A DNA stretch of 64,000 nucleotides from Eucalyptus grandis (lineage: Eukaryota > Streptophyta > Magnoliopsida > Myrtales > Myrtaceae), in the NCBI RefSeq assembly GCF_016545825.1, contig NC_052620.1, positions 42,833,705 to 42,897,704 on the forward strand. The letters are read 5' to 3'. The notes beneath the pieces were generated by a model, which worked only from the letters and a program-made list of their open reading frames with translations, did not search any database and was not told the origin of the DNA. The position numbers and the translations under genes are program-made. Shown piece after piece: positions 30,301 to 41,319 of the stretch. Within the stretch, counting starts at the first letter, position 1; every line of letters starts with the position of its first letter.

Positions 30301-30317
30301 TTTCGTCAAACGAACTA

Positions 30318-30349
30318 TTCAACGGCTATTTGAAAACATAGCCGTTGGA
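30318..30349. promoter_or_regulatory. Inverted pair of mitosis-specific activator (MSA) motifs
   Basis: The MSA consensus is YCYAACGGYYA, bound by three-repeat MYB (MYB3R) proteins to drive G2/M expression in plants. On the minus strand 30339-30349 reads TCCAACGGCTA, which fits all 11 positions. On the plus strand 30318-30328 reads TTCAACGGCTA, which fits 10 of 11. The two face each other across a 10-bp gap. They lie about 90 bp before the TATA-like sequence and about 500 bp before the CDC20 ATG. This matches the known G2/M expression of plant CDC20 genes. Confidence 0.75.
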
Positions 30350-30435
30350 AGCGTTCCAAAGGCCTCGACACGCCGCCTGGATTTTGGACGAGGATCGGGA
30401 AGAAAAACCCTAGTTCGTCTTCACCGATCGATTGG

Positions 30436-30443
30436 TATATAGA
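30436..30443 (+). promoter_or_regulatory. TATA-like box of CDC20
   Basis: The sequence TATATAGA lies between the MSA motif pair and a CT-rich leader (30481-30502), a plausible core promoter spacing. A leader intron is possible, because the leader is about 350 bp and contains a GCAG border near 30660. Confidence 0.5.
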
Positions 30444-30844
30444 CCCCCCCTTCATCTGCCCCACAATTCACCCAATATCATCTCTCTCTCTCTCTCTCTC
30501 TCTGTGATTGCCTGCGGATCGGCTCTCTGCAGGCGCTTGAATTGTGAAGCGCAGTCTCTTGATCGCATTTTGCCAGGGCTCTCGCGAAGATCTCGCGTCT
30601 CCGTGTCTCTTTACTTAAAGATCTGATTTTTGTCTCGAATCACCTTGTTTGTGTTGCAGGGTTCCTCCTTTTATTTTTATATTCTTTTGCGAGGTTTCTA
30701 TCTCTCGCTCCATTCGCAAGAACTTTCCCTCCGCCACCGTTGCGTAACTCGAATAGCCGGATTTTCGTTTTCGTTTTTATTTCCCCGTTAATTTTCTGCA
30801 TATCGCCTTTCTTGTGCTTCCCTTTTTTTTGGTGTTTGTGTAGT

Positions 30845-32694
30845 ATGGATGCAGGATCTGCGCACTCTTCATCGAATATGAAGACGCAATCCCGCTCCCC
30901 GCTTCAAGAACAGTTTCTGCAGAGGAGGAATTCTCGGGAAAACGTAAGGAAGATACATTCATCTCCATGTGCAAATCATAATCATACGTTCGAATGATAT
31001 TTTGGAGGGTTTTGTGTGTCGGTATTGGATGGGCGTCGGAGTAATCAATTTCAAGAATGAGCCCTGATCTTTTTCGTTATTAGTCTACATATTTGATCAG
31101 TGAATCGTTGATAAAGTTTTGTTCTTTCGTTGTGACACCAGCTGGACAGATTTATACCCAATCGCTCAGCCATGGATTTCGATTATGCGCACTACATGCT
31201 GACCGAAGGGAGGAAGGGAAGGAGAATCCGGCGGTGAGTTCCCCTCAAGAGAAGCCTACCGGAAGCAACTGGCGGAAACGCTCAACATGAACCGGACTCG
31301 AATCCTGGCTTTCAAGAACAAACCCCGACCCCCGTGGAGTTGATTCCGCATGAACTCACTTCTGCTCAGCCAGCCAAGCCAACAAAAACCCGCCGATACA
31401 TTCCTCAGGTGAGAATACTTTTTGAATTTTCGGTATCTTTGTCATCTGTTTCTCATGAGGTGGCCATCAAGCTTAACATCGTTGACCTCATTAACAGACC
31501 TCGGAGAGGACACTGGATGCTCCTGACCTTTTGGACGACTACTACCTCAACTTGTTGGACTGGGGAAGCAGCAATGTACTTTCAATTGCTTTGGGGAATA
31601 CAGTTTATCTCTGGAATGCTTCGGATGGCTCTACCTCAGAACTTGTCACGATCGACGACGAAACTGGCCCTGTAACCAGTGTCAGCTGGGCCCCAGATGG
31701 TCGCCACATTGCTGTCGGCTTGAACAATTCTGATGTACAGTTATGGGATTCTGCTGATAATAGACTGGTCAGTGTTCTTCTCACCATGAAATTTTGTGTG
31801 TAATCATCTCATGAAACCTGCCTGATTAGTTGTTGTCCCAATTTGGTTGAAATTTATTGCAGCTAAGGACTTTGAGAGGCGGCCACAGATCTCGGGTTGG
31901 GTCTCTGGCATGGAACAATCACATCCTTACAACGGGAGGAATGGATGGACTGATCGTCAATAATGATGTGAGAGTGAGATCTCACATTGTTGACACCTAC
32001 AGGGGTCACACCCAGGAGGTTTGTGGGTTGAAATGGTCGGCATCAGGGCAACAATTAGCTAGTGGAGGGAACGATAACATCCTCCACATCTGGGACAGGT
32101 CCACGGCATCTTCCAATTCACCCACTCAGTGGCTTCACCGCCTTGAAGAGCACACTGCCGCTGTTAAAGCCCTTGCCTGGTGTCCTTTCCAGGGGAATTT
32201 GCTGGCTTCCGGTGGAGGTGGAGGTGATCGGACCATTAAGTTTTGGAACACCCACACTGGTGCGTGCTTGAACTCTGTGGATACAGGTTCCCAGGTCTGT
32301 TCTCTGCTATGGAACAAGAACGAGAGAGAGTTGCTTAGCTCTCATGGATTCACTCAGAATCAGCTCACCCTTTGGAAGTACCCTTCAATGGTAAAGATTG
32401 CAGAGCTGACTGGCCATACTTCCAGAGTGCTATTCATGGCCCAGGTACCTTGCAAATTCTACTTTCTGGCTCATAGAAATTGCATTTCTGCATTCGCTAC
32501 TTTCTGATAAGATTTTAGATCCTCAAGTAGTAACATTTTCTCTTTCCTGTCAGAGTCCGGATGGTTGCACTGTAGCATCAGCGGCAGGGGATGAAACACT
32601 GAGGTTTTGGAATGTGTTTGGTGTTCCAGAAGTGGCTAAACCAGCTCCAAAAGCTAATCCGGAGCCTTTTGCTCACTTGAATCGCATTCGCTAA
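30845..32694 (+). CDS. CDC20: CDC20, activator of the anaphase-promoting complex (frame disturbed in exon 2)
   Basis: CDC20 recruits substrates to the APC/C ubiquitin ligase at the metaphase-anaphase transition and is the target of the spindle checkpoint. Exons are 30845-30943, 31142-31408, 31498-31767, 31863-32444 and 32554-32694, giving about 455 residues. Exon 2 begins with the C-box [10 protein letters not shown]. Exons 3-5 form the seven-blade WD40 propeller, with [38 protein letters not shown] and [16 protein letters not shown]. The protein ends NRIR, the IR tail that docks on the APC/C. This pattern is CDC20 rather than the FZR/CCS52 class. Exon 2 has lost three single bases (an A near 31220, a T near 31246, a C near 31325), so the length stays a multiple of three but the middle is read out of frame with an internal stop at about 31234. 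Each loss is in a homopolymer, so sequence error is the likely cause. The gene is just downstream of TIO on the same strand. Confidence 0.92.
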
Positions 32695-32937
32695 ATGAAA
32701 AGTCATCTTTGCTGGTTATGTCTATCGTTTTGATCTTCAAGAATGCCAAACAATGGGATTCACAAGTCAAGAAGACCGCCACATTGAACAAGTATTGCGA
32801 ATAGTTGAAGACAAAATATGCGCCTATACAAAACCATAGTAGCAGTTGCCGTGAGTGTTCCCAAGTGTATATTTGTACATTTTATATAGTCAAACTAATG
32901 TCAACCATAATTTTTTTTTTCCAATGGATGTAGTCAC

Positions 32938-33862
32938 TGATGCGTGACCTGCCATGTATATTTTTTGTGAACTAAAATTTTGACTATCGTCACTCCTCTT
33001 TTAGAGCAAACAATCTGTTTTTGTAGCAGTTGCCGTGAGTGTTCCCGAGTGTATATTTGTACATTTTATAGTCAAACTAATGTCAACCATAATGTTCAAT
33101 CTTTTTTTGTTCCCTAACAATTGATTGCTAGCCACCAAACACAGAACCAGCAAAATTTATACATAGTACCACCCCAATATTTACAGCAACTAGCGAATAA
33201 CGTTGCCCAGCAGAGAATATAAAGTTCTATTGGGAAGTAGATGGGAAATACAAATCTGCCTTAAGTATAATTTTGAGAAGATTGGCCTAAATTCTAGAGC
33301 AAACCCCCAAGTGTCCATCAAGTCAAAGCTAATAATTGCGGATCAAGTGAATTGCCGTCGCATGTACGAAAATAGGTCCCTGAGTGCTCTGTGGTGGAAT
33401 CTGGGGTTGTCCCATAGCAATGATGCGTGACCTGCGATGTATATTTCTTGTGAACTAAAATTTTGACTATTGTCACTCTTCCTCTTTTAGAGCAAACAAT
33501 CAGACATACTCGTCATGTTCAATCTTTTTTTGTTCCCCAACAATTGATTGCTAGCCACCAAACACAGAACCAGCAAAATTTATACATAGTACCACCCCAA
33601 TATTTACAGTAAGTAACTAGTGAATAACGTTGCCCAGCAGAGAATATAAAGTTCTATTGGGAAGTAGATGGGAAATACAAATCTGCCTTCAGTAAAATTT
33701 TGAGAAGATTGGCCTAAATTCTAGAGCAAACCCCCAAGTGTCCATCAAGTCAAAGCTAATAATTGCGGATCAAGTGAATTGCCGTCGCATGTATGTATCT
33801 TCGTGTACGAAAACAGGTCCCTGAGTGCTCTGTGGTGGAATCTGGGGTTGTCCCATAGCAAT
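32938..33862. repeat. Tandem duplication of the CDC20-DUF1218 junction
   Basis: A unit beginning TGATGCGTGACCTGC occurs at 32938 and again at 33421, a spacing of 483 bp. It includes a stretch starting ATGTTCAATC (33092 and 33515) that runs into the end of the DUF1218 gene. The second copy carries the real end of the last exon. The first copy is an orphan version of it with about 10 bp missing. A shorter duplication with offset 184 bp (GTAGCAGTTGCCGTGAGTG at about 32840 and 33024) overlaps it. Confidence 0.85.
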
Positions 33863-36800
33863 GCCTCCAACACCTTGATTAGGAGCAGAGGCACCCCATA
33901 GCCGCCCATTATCATCCTTTGCCCGAACTAGGGAGAGATAGTACAAAATCCCTAGGGAAACACTAGCAAGTGATAGGACAGCACCTCCGGCAAAGACACC
34001 TGGTTTGACAACATAGCAGTAGTAGTTACCAAAATATATGCTATCTTCACCATGTTGATCATTGAGTGCAGCACCCGTAAGTAACAGAAGAAACGCTATG
34101 ATAAATGTGAACCTGCATTTACACAGGACATAAAATATATCTATCAGCCCTTCAGTCAATGGGATTTGTATACTGTGAATGCAAACACCCGAAGACCAAC
34201 AACAGCATTTCCAAACACTCCACCTTTCAAATTTGCAAGATATGTCCAAACTTCAATTAAAGTAGACCAGCAGATGCATGGCGTCATTAGTCATTTACCG
34301 CGAGAAAAAAGACCTGTGGGAGCGGCATTCAATTCCATTCCTCTGGGAGGAGTGTGGTCTGTTTAGCCTTTACTTCAATATAAATCTGGACATGACTATC
34401 AAATCTACTAGACCATCTAATTTATGCATAAAATTATTATCTTCCCACATCTAGTTTATGCATTGAAGTCAACTGGTAGATGCATGGTGTCATTAGTCAT
34501 TTACCACGAGAAAAAAGACCTGTGGGAGCGGCATCCAATTCCACTCCTCTGGGAGGAGCGTGGTCTGTTTAGCCTTTCGAAATAAATCTGGACATGAACA
34601 TGAAATCTACTAGACTTTATCTAATTTATGCATAAAATTATTATCTTCCCCACATCTATCCAGCGATTATCTACAGTAGACTCATAAAGGAAATCTACTC
34701 TGCCCTCCTTTCCCTCAATGGAGAAATAGGAACAGAAAAATATCTATGTTTGATCCAGGACTTCGGAGGATAGAGAGGTGAAAAATAAAAGCATGCTTAA
34801 TAACCTAACAACATTCTTCAGAACCCTCTATCCTCACACTTCTTATATACACCTCTGACCTATTTTTAAAGCTAATAGCTGAGCCATACCAAGGATTATC
34901 TAGCCAGCTTAAAGCTCTGAGAAATTTTGTCAAGGAATTAGTTTCAATACCTTCTAAGCATGTTTAATGTCATCAAAGAGTCCAGGCAATTGTAGTCATA
35001 CCACTACTTAGGGATATCCATTAGTCTTCCTGATTGCTAATAGACTGAAGGAAAAAGTAGAACATAGCAAGCCACGACAAAAAATCTCATGAAGTTATTG
35101 CTTTCCAGAGACATATGAAATAGACTGTAGAACACTTCAATACTACACAAAGTGAGAAGCCAATCAAATCAATGACATAATGTTTCGAATTCCACATATC
35201 GATATTGTAAGTAAACTCATGCAAAGGCAATAAAGGAGTACTACATGGATTTGGTTCCCTGGATTTTCCAGTGAGTACCAGCAAAAAATGAAGAAGACCA
35301 GTGCCTGGTCCAGTGAGTTGAGCCACAGAAAGGATTATCTAGTCAGCTTAAAGCTCTAAGATGTCGAGGAATTGGTTTCATTACCTTCTAAGCATGTTTA
35401 ATGTCATTAAACTATTAATTAGCCAGGCAATTGCAGTTATGCCACACTCAGGATCCATCTAGTGCAGTTGAATAGACAGACTGGAGGAAAAAGTAGAATG
35501 TAGCAAGCCGCTCCAAAAATCACGTGAAGTCATTGTTTTCACAGCATATAAGATTAAATAGACTGTAAAACACTTCAATATTCCACAAGGTGAGAAGCCA
35601 ATCTATGACATCATGTTTTGAATTTCCCATACAGCTCTTGTAAGGAAACTCATGCAAAGGCAATAAAGGAGGACTGAACGGATTTGAATCCCTGAATTTC
35701 CAGTGAAAATTACCAGGAAACAACGAAGAAGACCAGTGCCATGGTCCAGTTAGAATTTGATGGGTTTGGGTTCTTTCTGCAGCAAATGCAACCGGTTGCC
35801 ACGTTGATAATTACTTGAGCTATCATAAGAGCCACAGCGGAAGTTAACCCAAGAGGCAGAGCTGGAGTCCAGGGATAGGCACATTGCGTAGGAGTTGTGA
35901 CATGCACTTCCGAACCCTGATTAATGGAATAGCTATTGATCATTTTCTCAGTTTTGGTAAGCAACTATCTATTATTTGAGAAATAAGAATAAAGACAACG
36001 TTTTGCATGCATGTGTATGCACACAGTAAAGTTTCATACTCGGGTATGCTATATACAGACCAAATTCCACATGCATAGAAATTGCAACGCTGGGACTTCA
36101 TTAATTCGCAGACTTTATACGCACAAGACTCACCCTCTGGTGATAAGTCATGAGGATGCTGATCTGTGTTAAAGCATAGGATGGACAGACTCACAGAGAA
36201 TGATGGCATGGAAGATCCATTGATCAATCCATTTTGGTTGCAAAAAAGGTTAAACATTACTGTACAGGTGGCACTTTGCATTCCAATACTCAATATACTT
36301 TATATCAAGTGTGCTCTTGCCAATCACAATTGATAGAAGCTAGGGTAAATTGCAATACATGGTCCAAACTTGTCCAGGACTCATGCCCACGTTTGGACCT
36401 AGATTCTAGTTGCCACCCTTTAGTTATAAAGTTGCACCATGAGCACCTAAAATCTCATCGTCTGTCTATGTTAACAATTGTGCAATAAGATAATCTCTGA
36501 GCTCCTCTATAAAGAATGGGAACACTCTTTGAAGATCCTTCAACTTGTGTTTTTCCATCAATTGCAAACTTCAGCATTGAAGACAAAAATCGGAATTCTG
36601 TTATGGCTCCGCGCAAAATACCAAGCAAGGGTAAATTGCAATACATGGTCCAAACTTGTCCAGGACTCATGCCCACGTTTGGACCTAGATTCTAGTTGCC
36701 ACCCTTTAGTTATAAAGTTGCACCATGAGCACCTAAAATCTCATCGTCTGTCTATGTTAACAATTGTGCAATAAGATAATCTCTGAGCTCCTCTATAAAA

Positions 36801-38706
36801 AATGGGAACACTCTTTGAAGATCCTTCAACTTGTGTTTTTCCATCAATTGCAAACTTCAGCATTGAAGACAAAAATCGGAATTCTGTTATGGCTCCGCGC
36901 AAAATACCAAGCAAGAGAAGCACAAATTTCATTTAATCCAAACCATAAGGCATGTTCTTCCTTCATTGCCAAAGGTAAAGGCTACTTGTAGGTGATTCTT
37001 TGTTGTTATCTTTTGACACTAATCTAGGCTTCTCATCTTGTTTTAGCAAGTAGTAATGTTTGGCTTAGATGTGCTTAATGTTTGGCCTAGGAAGTTCATC
37101 TAAGAGCTATACTAAAAAATGCGTGGAATTCCAATTATCAGACCTTCAATAACTAACAAACTACAGTTTCGATTCTTGTGAAGATGAAGGTCGCAAGGTC
37201 TTAAAATATGCCAATTTCATGTCTCTCCAACTTCTAGAGCTCACAAGATCAACTTAAAAAGTACCATAAATTTCTTATGATAGTTGTTGCTATAAGATAT
37301 AGGCAGAGAGTGTGCAACTTTTAAATTTACAAGTTAGCAAGTAGAACTTTCTTTTACCGGATAAATCCGACCACATAGCACTAATAAAAACAGCCTAAGA
37401 TAGTCATGCTGTATTTAGCTGCTGTATTTTCTAGGCTGGATTTTCTTGAAAGGTTGTAGGACTTCTTTTGTATTTAGCAGCTGAAGCATTCCCTTTGCCC
37501 CAATTAACCTCCTTTGATTACACTAAAGCATTTGCTGTTTCATGGATTACTGCCTTTTGCTCAGTGAGTGAGCAAATTCTCAATGTACTGTCCTATATAC
37601 AGAAACATTGAGAAAAATTGTGCTTCCAGAAAGGCATTTTCTTGACAGCAGAAATTTTGTTTCACAATAAAAGAAGGCTCTGCAAATTAAAGCAGAACTA
37701 CCGAGGTATTCCAGCAGATAGGCTCATTCTTTATTTGCAAAGCACTGCTGAAAAATTAATCCAGGCCAAATGTGACCTAAACCTAAAATTACGGGGATCA
37801 AAAGAGTGAAGAGACTCCAGCAATCGATTGAAGAGACTGAACAGGACAATAGTGCTTAAGAGACTGAAATTGCTGGGATCAAAAGAGTTAAGAGACTCCA
37901 GTAATTGATTGAAGAGACAAACAAGGCGACAGTGCTTAAGAGACTGCAATTACTGGGATCAAAAGAGTTAAAAAGACTACAGTAATCGGTTGAAGAGACT
38001 GAACAGTAAAACAGTGCTTTCATCTGCATTTTACTTTTTGAGAACTCCAGGAAGATCAAAACCAAGAAATTGCAATCTGAAGTGAAATAGTACATTCATA
38101 GCACTAATCGATTACAAACTATTCCGCACGCTTTTCTCAAGTTTTTCCTAATCATTAGGAACAGAATTGAAAAACAAACCCAGAAAGGAGTCCTATTAAA
38201 TGGCAAAGGGGTAAAGCCAAGGAAAAAAACCCAACGAAACAAAGAAATCAGGAAAAATCGAAGTAATGACAAAGAAAAGGAACACGTAAATCAAAAGAAC
38301 ACATGGGCAAACAAATAGAATTCCAAAGCTGTAATCTTTAAGCACTTAAAGCGTGTGCGAGCACGAAAGATCACCAAAACTGTTGTAGAAACAACAATCG
38401 CTTGATGATCTCAAAATTCTCGAGTGCATCAGGCTCGTTCCTGACATTTTCTACAAAGGACCAGAAATACCTTGCTTACCCATCACCGAGAAACGCATTA
38501 ACATAATGATCACGGCGATGCGGAGGAAGAAAACTATCTAGGCATCCAGAACAGAACCCTGTTGGAAAAAAAAGAGAGAAAAGCTCAGAGCAATGAGGGA
38601 CGGATCAGTACCTTAATCCGAGTGGCTTCTGCACCAAAACCCGTAGCAGCTGAGAGAAGCCCCAGAAAACCCACTAAACCACATATCAGCACCACCTTCG
38701 TCTCCA

Positions 38707-38707
<1 letters not shown>
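33770..38707 (-). CDS. DUF1218 membrane protein (VCC/DEAL-type family)
   Basis: DUF1218 proteins are plant four-helix membrane proteins; some members affect vein patterning and leaf symmetry, but the biochemical role is unknown. Exons on the minus strand are 38612-38707, 35714-35916 and 33770-34112, with GT-AG borders and matching phase, giving 213 residues. Exon 1 is the signal-anchor-like segment METKVVLICGLVGFLGLL, followed by GFGAEATRIK. Exon 2 carries the second helix LPLGLTSAVALMIAQVI and the family cysteines GCICCRKNPNPSN. Exon 3 carries FTIIAFLLLLTG-like and GGAVLSLASVSLGILYYL helices, plus FGNYYCYVVKPG. The soluble tail ends HEDTYMRRQFT. The gene is intact. Its introns (2.7 and 1.6 kb) contain several tandem duplications, and part of its 3' end and exon 1 are copied elsewhere in the window. 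It resembles Arabidopsis At5g17210. It is convergent with CDC20. Confidence 0.9.
34272..34665. repeat. Tandem duplication (about 206 bp) in DUF1218 intron 2
   Basis: The segment starting AGATGCATGGCGTCATTAG at 34272 is repeated at 34478 with a few substitutions. Both copies contain AAAAAAGACCTGTGGGAGCG and run on to ATTATCTTCCCACATC. The copies are adjacent and in the same orientation. Confidence 0.88.
34882..35760. repeat. Tandem duplication (about 440 bp) including the end of DUF1218 exon 2
   Basis: AGGATTATCTAGCCAGCTTA at about 34892 recurs as AGGATTATCTAGTCAGCTTA at about 35332, and the two blocks then run in parallel. The second copy ends in the real exon 2, which terminates at 35714. 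The first copy ends at about 35270-35330 with a decayed copy of that exon end, whose minus-strand reading ALVFFIFCW compares with the real ALVFFVVSW. The copies are diverged, so the event is older than the 286-bp duplication nearby. Confidence 0.82.
36342..36913. repeat. Near-perfect 286-bp tandem duplication in DUF1218 intron 1
   Basis: The copies are 36342-36627 and 36628-36913, starting AGGGTAAATTGCAATACATG and ending CCAAGCA. By eye they differ at about one base (TATAAAGAATGG against TATAAAAAATGG). Such identity means a recent duplication or an assembly artefact. Matching open frames in both copies are not evidence of genes. Confidence 0.95.
37794..38020. repeat. About 80-bp tandem repeat, 2.7 copies
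   Basis: Units start GGGATCAAAAGAGT at 37794, 37875 and 37955 and contain GATTGAAGAGAC and CAGTGCTTAAGAGACTG. The diverged paralogous block near 40215 keeps only a single unit, so the expansion happened after that block was duplicated, or the other block contracted. Confidence 0.88.
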
Positions 38708-38738
<31 letters not shown>

Positions 38739-38741
38739 TCT
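38707..38741. repeat. (TC)n tract in the DUF1218 5' leader
   Basis: Just before the DUF1218 ATG (minus strand) is a (GA)n leader tract, seen as (TC)n on the plus strand and broken once by TATC. The copied block near 48184-48240 has a similar, diverged CT tract. Confidence 0.9.
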
Positions 38742-40488
38742 AATGCTTCAAACACGCAAAGCACAATCTGACGCTCTCTCTCTCGTTGGTCTCTTTTTCA
38801 CGAGGGAATTGTAAAGTTGGTGAAAGTGGCAGCGGGAATCTCGTCACAGTGAAGTCTTGAGAGCTATCCACGAGTGTACAGAGAATCCAGTGACATTTAT
38901 CTGGTATTGGCTACGGTAAAAGGTCACGTCCTGCACTCCCGGTCGTCCCCAGTCGCAGGTTGCGCATTTTCTTCGTCCTTAGGCTTGACTTGACAAGTGG
39001 GACCGCACCCACCTTAGCTATTAGGTTCTCATGATTAATAAAAGAAAAAAAGCAACCAAAAACCCCAAACTTCATCTATACCACACATCTATCTCCAACT
39101 CTTTTATCATATAAAAAACTTCAAATTTATACCCACACGACAAAATATAATATATTTACCTTCAAACTTTTATTTATGTGGCACGGTTGTCTCAAAATTT
39201 TGTATTATAAAAAAAGGTTTAGGATTTTTGATATTGTAGAAAAAAGTTTGGAATGAATGCGTCATGGTGAGCAAAGTTTAGGATATTTGGTATCTTAAAA
39301 AATAATTTAGGGTAAATATATCACTCTCAGTAAAATTTGAGATTTTTGTAACTTTTTCCTTACATAAAAAAAGTTTGTGATAGTATCATAGAAATTATTT
39401 CTTTTAGCTACTAATAGTACCGAAAAAAAAATGTTGCATTTTGTCGCGAATTGCGATATGGTATGTTGACAAATTCCCATCTTGAATGTGACAGCACTTC
39501 TTGTCTTTCATCTACTTCAAAATGCAAAACATGATTGTCAATTGCCACGACAAGCTCGATTATTTATGATTGCTAAGAGATAATTAGATGATCATCGTCT
39601 TTCGTAAAAGAAATTTGAATTGAGATCGTCCTAATTGTCTGATTAAATTCACTAATCATCTCAAAATTTCATTTTGAATAAATAAGTTTGCTTTTTTCAC
39701 GTGTTTTATTATATAAACAAAGATAAATTGTATGGATTTACTATTTTTGAGTTAAGAATTTTTTTCCTTCCTTCGGACGTTCGAAGCTAGATCGTAGCAT
39801 AGACTAGAATCATAAATTTCTGAAGAACGGCCTAGAATAGCATTTGCAAGGAGTTAAATGGTTGAGATTCTATAGAGTCAGGTACAGTTTTCCTGATTAT
39901 GAGCCAAAAAAGAAAAAGAAAAGAAATTAGATAGGGGTTCAGGAGAGTATGCTGACTGTGTCCATGTCAGGGCGTTTTTTTAGCTTTTTGATCGAATCAC
40001 GACACTTATCACACGGTAGATTTATAAACTTGATAAATAAGTTTTTAGTAAGTTAATTCATTCGGAGGATGATTGAATGACTTGAAACGAACAGTATTGG
40101 CAAGGTCAAAATACAATCTTCCATGTGTCCAAGTATCTTATTAGGACTCCAGCAGCTGCAAAGCACCGCTGAAAAATTAGTCCACGACGAATGGGAACCT
40201 AAACCTGAAATTACTTGGATCAAAAGAGTTAAAAAGACTCCATTGATCGATTGGGGACATTAATATTTTCATTTACATTTTCCTTATTGAGAACTCTAGG
40301 ATGACAAATCGGAAATTGCTAGCCGAAGTGAAACGGTACATCAGCAGCAGGAATCGATAACAAGATCTCCTGCATGCTTCTCTTGAATCGTTCCTAATCG
40401 TGGAGAACAGAATTGAGAAGCAAACCTAGAAAGGAGTCCTATTAAATGACAAAAGGGTAAAGCAAAAGGTAGAAAAACCCCAAAGAAA
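38742..40488. other. DUF1218 upstream region with relic of aspartic-protease 3' end
   Basis: This contains the DUF1218 promoter, AT-rich DNA, and at 39940-40115 a decayed match to the 3' flank of the aspartic proteases, sharing GCTGACTGTGTCC, TCAGGGCG and ACAGTATT with 57370-57550 and 49020-49200. From 40140 to 40488 it begins a second copy of the block seen at 37738-38245. No intact gene lies here. Confidence 0.6.
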
Positions 40489-40493
40489 CAAAG

Positions 40494-40696
40494 TGATGGT
40501 TTTAATTATTAATGTGATGGGCCTAAGTTGGCCCGTCCGCCCATGTTGGGCCTAAAAGCCCGGCCCATAATATTAGGGCCCATGGATAAAGGGATATAAT
40601 GAAGAGACACGTTTATTTTTAGAGGGGACTTATATAAAGGAACATGGCCAAATTCTCTTCCTCATATCGGCGACACTCATCTTCCCTTCAAGGTAA
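40494..40696 (+). repeat. Copia 1 5' LTR, conserved part
   Basis: This matches the first part of the 3' LTR at 47217, including CCGCCCATGTTGGGCCTAAA and TTAGGGCCCATGGATA. Two short blocks, CCAAATTCTCTTCCTCATAT and CACTCATCTTCCCTTCAAGG, occur in the opposite order in the 3' LTR. After 40696 the similarity ends, so the 5' LTR is rearranged or truncated. Confidence 0.75.
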
Positions 40697-41137
40697 ACTT
40701 GTTTCCCGATTCTTTTCCATGTTTTTCCTGACCCTTTTCATGTTTATGGATGATTTATTATTAATTTTTGTGAAATTAATTGGCCGACACTGATCGGGGC
40801 GGAAAAATCCCGACACCCGAGCATTGTTCATCCATTTTTTCAAGTTTCCGTAAGTCAAAATCCATTTCTGATGGCGTTGGATGGAAGGTCTCGTCGAGAC
40901 GAGTGCGACGAGTGGCGGAACGCCGCCAAAGGCCGGACACGCCCCCACGCGTAGCTGGAGCACGCGCATGCGGGGTCGACGCGCGCACGTGCGGTGCGGG
41001 GGACTGTCGATGGCGCGTGCGAGGCACGCGTCGGCTAACGTCATCGTGACGTTAGTTGCATGCATACCGCACGTGCCGGGTCGGTTCGTCTGACCCGGCC
41101 CGATTGGTCCGACCAGCCCGACCGGTCCGACCGCTCG

Positions 41138-41190
41138 TTGACCTCGACCCGGCAACCGTTGACCGTTGACTGTTGACTTTAACCGTTGAC
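41138..41190 (+). promoter_or_regulatory. Cluster of five W-box motifs in the Copia leader
   Basis: TTGAC followed by C or T occurs at 41138, 41159, 41166, 41173 and 41186, five times within 53 bp and all on the same strand. W-boxes, TTGAC(C/T), bind WRKY factors and are a common route by which plant Copia elements respond to defence or stress. The cluster lies in the GC-rich leader downstream of the 5' LTR start. Its function here is inferred. Confidence 0.6.
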
Positions 41191-41319
41191 CCAAACAAAA
41201 AAATGGGGAAAATAATGTGTTTCTTTTTTCAATTAAGTCTATGTGGATTATATGTGATCCCTTATTTGTTCTGCATTTACTGCAGGAATAATGCCTCCCC
41301 TTAGGTTGCCACACCTGTT

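Noticed and set aside
30845..32694. Possibility that the WD40 gene is FZR/CCS52
   Set aside because: The [11 protein letters not shown] opening, WD40 text and NRIR tail match the CDC20 class, and the N-terminal features of CCS52 are absent.
36455..36991. Twin open frames on both strands
   Set aside because: They are duplicated only because the 286-bp tandem repeat is duplicated; no protein features.
37794..38020. Regularly spaced direct repeats resembling an array
   Set aside because: Units are adjacent tandem copies without unique spacers, in plant intron DNA; not a CRISPR array.
40688..41314. Minus-strand open frame of 208 codons
   Set aside because: It runs antisense through the GC-rich Copia leader; composition (Arg, Pro, Gly) reflects the repeat, with no domain.
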